Part shown: in pieces, positions 56,043 through 64,000 of the stretch
How positions within the stretch are numbered: the stretch's first letter is position 1
Layout of the letters: every line of letters starts with the position of its first letter
From: Ianthella basta
Lineage: Eukaryota > Porifera > Demospongiae > Verongiida > Ianthellidae
DNA: 64,000 nt
Assembly (NCBI GenBank): GCA_964019415.1
Contig: OZ025872.1
Coordinates: 1,624,199-1,688,198 of the forward strand
Direction: 5' to 3'
The notes under the pieces: model-generated
The model's database searches: none
What the model saw: the letters and a program-made list of their open reading frames with translations, nothing else
Told to the model about the DNA's origin: nothing
Program-made: the position numbers and the translations under genes

Positions 56043-56437
56043 ACTTCAACTGGCCTCTGTAACCAGAAAGCCCTCACTTACAGATGATCAAGGCCGTCAT
56101 CCAAGAATCCCACAGCATCTGGGTCCTTCGCAATCAGTAACTATCACAAACTGATTATTAACTTGGGCTAGTGTGTGACAGGCGATATGATGAATCAGTA
56201 ACTATACATGTTTACGTACTGTCACGTATAACCCTTGCATGTTACTGTACATACATTACATTGTGTAGCTAATTGTGCAATGTGTCCCTCAGCATGTTGG
56301 CAAGCACTGTTTATCAATGACTTCATTTCCTTGCTTTTTGTAATGTCAACTAATAAGGAATGTTCTGCCTCGTGTGTGTGTGTGTGCGTGTGTGTGTGTG
56401 CTTGTCAAAGTGTGCTACTATAGTACGTATAACTCAC

Positions 56438-56503
56438 TCTTCAGTTCCTTCTTGACATTGCCACCATGCTCTTCCAGCACTTGAATGGCTTTCTGCACTA
56501 CTT
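56438..56503 (-). CDS. Short (66-bp) death-fold exon form, copy 2
   Basis: Same structure as the 66-base form at 21948: donor A|GTGAGTTATAC, sense-strand CACCAAACCTGCAG on the other side, reading EVVQKAIQVLEEHG-like residues and KKELK, phase 1-1. It lies in the copy of the same two-exon block. Confidence 0.45.
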
Positions 56504-56691
56504 CTGCAGGTTTGGTGTGTGTGCGCATGCACGTGTGTGTGACTTCATTTAATCACAACCTTTGTAATGTTTCCTTAAACAAATGGTGGAGTTGTACATT
56601 AATGCAGTCTATGCAGCTGGTGGATGTGTCACTATCAAGTAGTCATAGTGCAGTACTTGGAACACAACTCGTCAAAGGGTACATAACTCAC

Positions 56692-56874
56692 TCATCAGCT
56701 CCTCCACACAACAGCCATGTTCCTCCAGCACTTGAATGGCTTCCTGCATTACTTCCGGAGGTTTGGTCAACAGGACTTGAGCAAGGTGGTACTCCCACTT
56801 CCACCACCCCTTCCTAGCCACCTCAGAGCACTCTTTTGCTGTTAGGAGGTGTCTAGTGAAGAGCTCAATCAGTA
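56692..56874 (-). CDS. Death-fold (CARD-like) exon, copy 7
   Basis: 183 bases (61 codons), open, phase 1-1, acceptor CACCCTGCAG, donor A|GTGAGTTATG. Reads LIELFTRHLLTAKECSEVAR, then KWEYHLAQVLLTKPPEVMQE and EEHGCCVEELM. The LIELF and TAKECS variants are shared with copy 6, while KWEYHLAQ is shared with copies 3 and 8, so the array shows mosaic sharing that suggests exchange between copies. Confidence 0.75.
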
Positions 56875-57206
56875 CTGCAGGGTGTGAATAGGTTTAGAAA
56901 TCACTTGATCACTCACTGCTTCATGCAGTGTGCTGTGTACACATTTTCACTACACAGTATACAATCAACGTTTGGACACATGTAAAAGGAAGCAGAAATT
57001 AAGACCCCTCATACCCTTATCCTCTGCACTCTTATTACCATGTACATCAGGTAAGCACCATTCCCACAATCCCTGGCACATAGCCCTATTCTACATATAC
57101 AGTAGGCAGAAAGGTCTACCGTTTCTTCTTGGATAATCCATTTTACATACTATTGTACTATAGTCTTAATATGGAGATGTTTCACCCCACCCTCTAGTGT
57201 GCTTGT

Positions 57207-57208
57207 GT

Positions 57209-57270
<62 letters not shown>
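57207..57270. repeat. (TG)n microsatellite
   Basis: About 60 bases of TG between exon units. Confidence 0.96.
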
Positions 57271-57273
<3 letters not shown>

Positions 57274-57351
57274 AGATGGTGCATGTGTCACTATCAAGTA
57301 GTCACAGTGCAGTGCTTATCAAAGTGTGCAACTATATTACGTATAACTCAC

Positions 57352-57417
57352 TCTTCGGCTCCTTCTTGACATTGCCACCACGCTCCTCCAGTACTTGAAT
57401 GGCTTCCTGCACTACCT
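57352..57417 (-). CDS. Short (66-bp) death-fold exon form, copy 3
   Basis: Third copy of the 66-base form, same edges (ACCAAACCTGCAG and A|GTGAGTTATAC), phase 1-1. Reads EVVQEAIQVLEERG, then a few polar residues. All three share exact length. Confidence 0.45.
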
Positions 57418-57472
57418 CTGCAGGTTTGGTGTGTGTGCGTGTGTTACTTCATTTAATCACAACCTTTGTAAT

Positions 57473-57639
57473 CAGAAAGGGTTGGTTCTCTAATACCAGC
57501 TTCACAACAGCCTTCTTCGCCCCTGAAGAAGACCAGAGCATCTGGTCGAAACGTCGGCAAGGTTTTCAACCCTGTTGTGAAGCTGGTATTAGAGAACCAA
57601 CCCTTTCTGATGCCTGAGCCAGCTGAGAAGCCCTCACTT
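57473..57639. mobile_element. Penelope-like fragment with perfect 38-bp inverted ends
   Basis: 167 bases inserted in the intron flank with a 13-base target duplication CAACCTTTGTAAT (57460-57472, 57640-57652). The arms at 57473-57510 and 57572-57609 are perfect mirror images. Between them lies a hammerhead-like motif. Terminal inverted arrangements are typical of Penelope-like insertions. Confidence 0.75.
57523..57555 (+). ncRNA. Candidate hammerhead-type ribozyme motif
   Basis: CTGAAGA, one extra A, the perfect 7-base stem GACCAGA/TCTGGTC with GCA loop, then GAAAC and GTC. This fits the hammerhead core CTGANGA...GAAA...NUH with a minimal third stem, as reported for Penelope-like elements. 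Activity cannot be judged from sequence. The related site at 19272-19304 is decayed in the first core box. Confidence 0.5.
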
Positions 57640-57775
57640 CAACCTTTGTAATGTTTCCTTAAACAAGTGGTGGAGTTGTACACAAATGCAGTCTATGCAG
57701 TTGGTGCATGTGTCACTATCAAGTAGTCATAGTGCAGTAATTAGAACACAACTCGTCAAAGGGTGTATAACTCAC

Positions 57776-57958
57776 TCTTCAGCTCCTCCAAATAACAGCC
57801 ATGTTCCTCTAGCACTTGAATGGCTTCCTGCACTACGTCCGCAGGTTTGGTTAACAGGACTTGAGCAAGGTGGTACTCCCACTTGCACCCCCCCTTACTA
57901 GTCACCTCATAAATCTCCTCTGCTGTTAGGAGGTGTCTAGTGAAGAGCTCATTCAGTA
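57776..57958 (-). CDS. Death-fold (CARD-like) exon, copy 8
   Basis: 183 bases (61 codons), open, phase 1-1, acceptor CACCCTGCAG, donor A|GTGAGTTATAC. Reads LNELFTRHLLTAEEIYEVTS, then KWEYHLAQVLLTKPADVVQE and EEHGCYLEELK. It is the closest relative of copy 3. It is the rightmost, so in the sense direction it is the first recognisable exon of the array; the 5' end of the gene would lie beyond it, possibly outside the window. Confidence 0.75.
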
Positions 57959-58089
57959 CTGCAGGGTGTGAATAGATTTAGAAATCACTTGACCACTCAC
58001 TGCTTCATGCAGTGTGCTGTGTACACATTTTTACTGCACACTATACGCTTAACAGTTGGACACATGTAAAAGGAACAACAAAGTATGGC

Positions 58090-58574
58090 ACGGTGCATGG
58101 AAGAGGTAACAATAATTGTGTTTGTCGTTCAGCGCTTTTTGGTGAATAGTCCCGTTTGTTGCCTAAAAATTGTCCCTATTCCGTTACCGGTTAGGAGCTA
58201 ACCGGTAACAGTTTTAGGGTTGATGGTTCGTGTGTACAGGAAAATGGCCGTCCAAAGGGTTTACTATGCAGCAGCTCCTTAATCTTGGCCTATCGCTCTG
58301 GCGCGAAACGACATAGCCGAATATGCACACATCATCCTTCATGCCAAAGAAAAGAAGTCCCATACTGACAAGGTCATGGTGGAAGTGTCAGGAATTAGCA
58401 AAGATCGAGTAGCTTTTTTTTAGGTGAGTCTTCGTATAATGAGTTTTAGCGTTCAAACAGCCAACGCTTAAAGCGCAGCAGTCTGAAACCATTGGACACG
58501 GACCATTTCCAATAGCTGGACAACGTCTGAACCCAGAACATCTTCCACTTCTTCTACGTTGACAATCGCAATAA
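58090..58574. other. No gene recognised; small perfect hairpin
   Basis: CCGTTACCGGTTAG and CTAACCGGTAAC form a perfect hairpin with a three-base loop at 58181-58211. No coding signal identified. Confidence 0.5.
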
Positions 58575-58817
58575 CTAGTGTATAAAAATTCATTTAGAAT
58601 TAAAAAGGATTTATGAATGGCTGGCAGAAAAAGCATAGAGACAAGCAAGAGTAACTCAACACCCTGATGAACCACATTTCTGTGAAGTTTGCTATGCATT
58701 CCTAATTTCCTTGTACAGCTACATGTGCCCGAATGTCCAGCAGCTATATAGTCCCATGTAGCTACGAGGAAATTAGGAATGCCGAGCAAACTTCACAGAA
58801 ATGTGGTTCATCAGGGT

Positions 58818-59012
58818 TGTAGTGTATGTGTTTATGCTGTGTGTATTGTTGTGCATGACCTTTTACCTTATCACTCTACCCTGTACCTTATCACTTTTTC
58901 CTGTGTCTTGTGTAAGTGCTGTGTTGCATGCTGAATAATCAGTTGGTTCTCGTTGTTGCCTGAATGCGGGAGTGATCGACCAACGACTGTAGTAGAGAGC
59001 TAAGACACTACA
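58818..59012 (+). repeat. First LTR of the young gypsy element
   Basis: 195 bases, TGTAGTGTATG...GACACTACA, with the usual TG...CA borders. Confidence 0.96.
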
Positions 59013-62000
59013 GATTTGGCGACGAAGGTGGGATGATGGCAGCTCCCCTTACCTATGGACAACTTGGCCCGTTCGACAAGCAAGTCGAGTCTTTTACCGC
59101 GTATGTGGAGCGCGTTCAGATCTTTTTCGAGGCAAATGCCGTGCCTGAGGAGAAGCGCCTGAGTGTCTTCCTCAGCGTTGTTGGAGGTCCGGTGTATAGC
59201 CTCCTGCGTAACCTCCTAGCTCCCGTCCCTCCCAAGGACAGCTCGCTGGACGCTGTCATTGACGTCCTGACAGCACACTTCGAACCAAAGCCCATTGTTA
59301 TCGCGGAACGGTTCCATTTCCACAGACGAAGCCAACTACCGGGTGAGTCGGTCGCGCAGTTCATCGCGGAGCTAAAACGTCTGTCTGTCCATTGCGCGTT
59401 TGGCGCGTATCTCAATGAAGCCCTCCGTGATCGGTTCGTGTGTGGACTCCGCAGCGAAACTACACAGAAGCGGTTGTTAGCAGTGGCGGATCTCAAGCTG
59501 CAGGACGCTTTGGACATGGCAAACGCGATGGAGGCCGCAGCCACTAACTCCAAGGCCCTTCAGCAGAGCGACAGTGAATCGTCTGCCAGTGTCAAGAGGT
59601 TTTCAGCCTCTCCCCGCCCGAACGCCAGGCCTACATCCGCGACACCGACAAAGCCGTGCTACCGGTGTGGTAAGGGAGACCACCACCACACAAAATGCCC
59701 GCACAAGGAGTCCGTCTGCCATTCATGTCGAAAGAAAGGTCATCTTTCACGAGTTTGTCGCTCCAAGTCACAGCCTCAAGCAAGTAAGCCCAACCCTAGA
59801 GCCAAGCAGACACACGCAGTGGTTGCTTCCAGAGAGGACGGTGGTGATGAAGACCTGCACCTCTATCGCATGGGGCAAAATGGGGATGCCTCAAAAGTGT
59901 TAACTTGCACGCTTCAAATTGAGAACAAAGCAGTCGATATGGAGGTTGACACAGGAGCTGACGTGTCCATTATCTCAGAGAAGACTCATCAGCAGCTCTT
60001 CCCACACATCAGTCTCAAGCCCAGCCCTATTCAGTTGACAACGTACACAAAGGAAGTTATTCCTGTAAAGGGCCAGATTCCTGTTCGTGTTCGGTATTGT
60101 GAACAACAGTTTGACCTCAACCTCATTGTGGTAGCTGGGAGTGGACCAAGCTTGCTAGGGCGCAACTGGCTTCGAAGCATTCGCCTGGATTGGCAAGCCA
60201 TCCACCGGGCACATTTAGTCCCATCCCCAGTGGCATCTCTCCTGAGCCAGCATCAGTGCCTTTTCAGCGACAAAACGGGTACCATAAATGATGAGAGAGC
60301 AACCCTGCTGGTGAAGCCTGATGCCACACCCAAGTTCTTTAAGCCAAGGCCTGTTCCTTATGCCATCCGAGATGAAGTGAGTGCCCAGCTTGACAAGTTG
60401 GAGGCTGAAGGAGTCCTCGAGAAAATCTCCCATAGCGACTGGGCTGCTCCCATTGTTGTAGTCCCCAAACAGGATGGAAGTTACAGGCTGTGTGGAGACT
60501 ACAAGGTCACTATTAATCAGGCGCTGGAGGTTGATCAATATCCTCTCCCAAGGCCTGATGATCTGTTAGCCACACTAGCTGGAGGTCAAAAGTTCACCAA
60601 GCTTGATCTGTGACAGGCCTACCAGCAGCTGCGTCTTGATGATCAGTCCAAGCCACTCACGACCATCAATACCCACAAAGGTCCCTACCAATACACCAGG
60701 TTGCCCTACGGCATCGCATCGGCACCTGCGATGTTTCAAAAGACCATGGATGTTATCCTGAACGGCATTCCACAGGTGTGCTGCTACATTGATGATATAC
60801 TTGTCACCGGCAAGAATGATGCTGATCACTTGAAACACCTGCAAGAGGTCCTGGAACGCCTGGAGAAATTTGGACTGCGCCTGAAGCAGAGCAAGTGTGA
60901 GTTCATGAGGGAATCTGTGGAGTATTTGGGCTACAGGGTTGATGCACATGGTGTTCACACACTACCTTCTAAGGTACAGGCCATTGAGCATGCCCCGCCT
61001 CCTCAGGATCCACAGCAACTTAGGTCCTTTTTGGGGATTGTGAATTATTATGGGAAATTCATTCCAAATTTGGCCACCCTAGTCAACCCACTCAACAGGT
61101 TGCTACATGACGATGCCCCATGGCAGTGGGATGAAGCCTGTCAAAATGCCTTCAGTAGTGCCAAGGAAGCCCTTGCAGCATCTCCTGTGCTGATTCACTA
61201 TGACCCTACATTGCCTGTTACCCTTGCTACTGATGCATCGGCGTATGGGGTGGGAGCGGTCATTTCCCACACCCTGCCTGACGGAACGGAACGTCCCATA
61301 GCCTATGCTTCTCACACTCTATCTTCCAGTGAATCCAATTATGCGCAGATAGAGAAGGAGGCCCTCTCCATAGTCTTCGGGGTAAAGCGGTTTCACATTT
61401 ACCTGTATGGGAGACACTTCACTTTATTGACCGACCATAAACCACTTTGTACCATCTTGGGCCCCAAGAAGGGGGTGCCTACCCTTGCCGCTGCCCGTCT
61501 CCAGCGTTGGGCTGTCCTCCTGTCAGCCTATCGCTACGATATCCAGTACAAATCAATGCGAGACCATGCAAACGCAGATTGCTTATCTCGGTTGCCGTTA
61601 TCTCAAAACACCAAGGAAGGAGATACACCAGAAGCTAGCATTTTTCAAATAGGTCAGCTAGACAGTTTGCCTGTCACACAGCACCAGATCCAGCGAGCTA
61701 CAGAACGTGACCCAGTGCTCAGTAAGGTGTTGGCATACACTAGGCAAACCTGGCCCTCAGTAGTTCCAGAGGAACTGAAGCCCTACAGTAATCGACGCAG
61801 TGAGCTGACCCTCGAAGGGAATTGTGTGCTGTGGGGAATGCGTGTTGTGGTTCCCAAGCCCCTACAGGGGAGAGTCCTTGAGGAGTTGCACAGTACTCAC
61901 TCGGGCATGACCCAAATGAAGCGTGTCGCCCGAAGCTATGTGTGGTGGCCCAACCTTGACAAGCACATTGAGGACCTGGTAAGATCATGTGTCTCCTGCC

Positions 62001-63057
62001 AAAGTAATCAGGATTCCCCTGCTGTGGTTCCACTTCAACCTTGGGCCTGGCCTGCCAAGCCCTGGCAGCGCATCCACGTTGATTTTGCCGGGCCCTTCCT
62101 GGGGAAGATGTTTTTCCTCGTCGTGGACGCCCACTCAAAGTGGCCTGAGGTCTACGAGATGCCCTCAACAACATCCTCTGCTACCATCCGTGTGCTACGT
62201 CATCTGTTTGCCTCATATGGCCTGCCATGTCAATTGGTCTCTGACAATGGTCCACAGTTTTGCTCTGAGGAGTTTGCCACTTTCCTCAAAGAAAACGGTG
62301 TGAGGCACATCCGAAGCGCACCATATCATCCTGCCTCCAATGGCTTAGTGGAACGATTCGTCAGAACTTTCAAGCAGGCTATGAAGGCTCGTGAGTCGTC
62401 CAGTTTGCCCCTGCCACATTGTCTTGCTAACTTTTTGTTTGGATATCGTTCCACACCTCATTCCACTACAGGACGCACACCAAGTGCACTGTTCCTGGGA
62501 CATGAACTGAGGACCCGTTTGGATCTACTGAAGCCAAATTGTGAGGATCAGGTTATCACTCAGCAGTCCAATCAGGTCCAGCATCATGATCAACATGCTA
62601 AACTTCGGCAGTTTCAGGTTGGACAGCATGTGATGGCTCGAAACTACGGTTCAGGACCGAAGTGGCGTTCAGCTGTGGTCAAGTCATGCCTTGGTCCTCG
62701 TACCGTGTTGGTGGAGACTGACCAGTCACAGACCTGGAAGCGTCATCATGACCAACTACGCTTCACTAAAGTTGCAGCAGATCCACCGTCGGATCCACCC
62801 GATGATGTCTTGGTGTTGGATCAACCTATTCCATCACTACGTGCACCCGCTACCATGACTAATAGCAATACTACATCATCAGATTCATCCCGATATCCTC
62901 GAAGGAATCGACAACCACCGATACGGTTCGGTAACCCTGTGTATACTTGACTCTGGTACCAGTGCATGTCATTGTTGATTGTCTTGCATGCATGCTGATT
63001 GTTTTCTTTTGTTGTAGTTCTTCTTTTCTCCCAACTTTGTGATTTGTAGGGGAGGAG

Positions 63058-63252
63058 TGTAGTGTATGTGTTTATGCTGTGTGTATTGTTGTGCATGACC
63101 TTTTACCTTATCACACTACCCTGTACCTTATCACTTTTTCCTGTGTCTTGTGTAAGTGCTGTGTTGCATGCTGAATAATCAGTTGGTTCTCGTTGTTGCC
63201 TGAATGCGGGAGTGATCGACCCACGACTGTAGTAGAGAGCTAAGACACTACA
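63058..63252 (+). repeat. Second LTR of the young gypsy element
   Basis: 195 bases, almost identical to the first LTR, preceded by GTAGGGGAGGAG. Confidence 0.96.
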
Positions 63253-63342
63253 AGGATGTTGAGTTACTCTTGCCTGTTTCTATGCTTTTTTGCCAGCCAT
63301 TCCTAAATCCCTTCTAATTCTAATGGAATTTTTATACACTAG

Positions 63343-64000
63343 TTTGTACACTTTTTGCATATCCAGAGGACTATATCTACATCAGATTAATACTCGTGCT
63401 GGTATCCACGCGTCACGAACGTGACGTCTGTTACAGTAGCACGCAACAAAATGGCGACATTGAGATATGTTTAATACATGGTAGCAAAAAACTTAGTGCT
63501 CACTCAACGCTATATGAATTAGATTGCCACCGGCGCTCAGATCTTCACCCTTCAGGTATGTATGCGGGTCCTGGTACGTGACTCAAGTCCATAAATGTCC
63601 TGTGTCTTGTGCTAGGAGCGTGCAAAAATTCAGTGGGAAGAATATGAAAAGACAAAATGGGGTAACAGCGCATGCGACGCTTTCTTCTTACATGTACTCC
63701 AGGTTTACTTTGGGTACATTGCAGTCCTTAGCCCTTTGATAAAAGCTTATCCATGGCCTTCAATTGTTCTTCTTCGGCACAGTTCGACTAGTTTCGCCGA
63801 AGCGCACTAATACATTAAGATAGGAGTAGCCATTTTTATCTGGTACATTCCTAAATAGACGTCACGAGCATGACGTCTGATACAGTAGGCACACTTTGCT
63901 CATGGTGTAGTTGCACAATTCACTGTTCACAATATGCTATTTCAATAAGCTCTCTTCGCTACAGCTACTCAGTTATGTACGTATTACCAATCGAGTACTC
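63343..64000. other. No gene recognised
   Basis: The words GTCACGAACGTGACGTCTG (about 63414) and GTCACGAGCATGACGTCTG (about 63860), each followed by TACAGTAG, are a diverged direct repeat 450 bases apart with an inner palindrome. Nothing coding recognised. Confidence 0.5.

Larger units (their letters stand above)
58818..63252 (+). mobile_element. Ty3/gypsy LTR retrotransposon, young
   Basis: About 4.4 kb. LTRs of 195 bases differ at about two positions by eye, so the insertion is recent. The target duplication is AGGGT / AGGAT. A primer-binding region beginning TTGGCGACGAAGG follows the first LTR and a purine tract precedes the second. Parts in order: gag with two CCHC knuckles (about 59.0-59.8 kb), protease with the VDTGADVS motif (about 59.9-60.2), reverse transcriptase with YIDD (about 60.3-61.0), RNase H with ATDASAYGVG (about 61.2-61.6), and integrase with an HHCC zinc finger and a DDE core (about 61.7-62.9). 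The layout is the ordinary gypsy order. Nearly whole; about one break in the coding region is apparent. Confidence 0.95.
58575..63342. repeat. Foldback repeat split by a gypsy element
   Basis: The left arm starts CTAGTGTATAAAAATT at 58575 and runs to about 58728. The right arm runs from about 58753 to 58817 and, after the retrotransposon, from 63258 to 63342, ending in TTTTTATACACTAG. Without the insertion it would be about 330 bases with arms of about 150. Confidence 0.88.

Noticed and set aside
57473-57639. Inverted 38-base ends as a DNA-transposon MITE
   Set aside because: The 13-base target duplication and the hammerhead-like centre fit a Penelope-like retroelement better than cut-and-paste transposition.

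Overview
The window reads as repeat-rich nuclear DNA of a metazoan, probably a marine invertebrate. A sponge or another early-branching animal is my best guess, with low confidence. The grounds are GT-AG split coding pieces, BEN and death-fold domains, 2A-like peptides (known from sponge and sea-urchin receptor genes and LINEs), and a mix of Tc1, pogo/Tigger, Harbinger, Helitron, Penelope-like, L2, RTE, R2-like and Ty3/gypsy elements. I see no rRNA, tRNA or CRISPR, and no complete host gene from start to stop.

The most notable host signal is on the minus strand. A small exon recurs across the whole window: 740-925, 6640-6804, 22332-22514, 25025-25210, 43892-44053, 46588-46812, 56692-56874 and 57776-57958, plus three 66-base short forms and one half copy. 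Every full copy lies on the minus strand, starts after a ...TGCAG acceptor, ends at an A|GTGAG donor, is open, has a length divisible by three and is in phase 1-1. The product looks like a CARD/death-fold segment. A second, unlike death-fold exon (8985-9143, 37906-38091) and a 435-base exon ending in a 2A-like NPGP motif (10147-10581, 16504-16938) are also minus strand and phase 1-1. Together they look like interchangeable exons of a large minus-strand gene, or of tandem innate-immune (NLR-like) genes, whose remaining exons lie outside the window or were not recognised. Each death-fold exon has a TG/CA tract about 150-235 bases beyond its donor.

The rest is mostly mobile DNA, largely inserted into introns of that array. 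From left to right: a LINE endonuclease scrap; a 3.5-kb Tc1-type transposon with an intact DD34E transposase and a BEN-domain gene (2654-6170); an R2-like LINE tail; a second BEN gene relic beside another Tc1 scrap (11.7-13.4 kb); two elements with CACAGGG ends; a Penelope-like insertion; a pogo transposase; a Harbinger derivative; an old gypsy element invaded by a Tigger and a Mutator-like element (28.2-32.8 kb); a Helitron remnant whose protein begins with a 2A-like motif (33.2-37.7 kb); a DUF7869-like transposon (39.2-42.7 kb); an almost open L2 LINE with a 2A-like motif next to a decayed RTE LINE (48.2-55.1 kb); and a young gypsy element inside a foldback repeat (58.6-63.3 kb).

All identifications come from reading the sequence by eye. 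No database search or alignment program was run.
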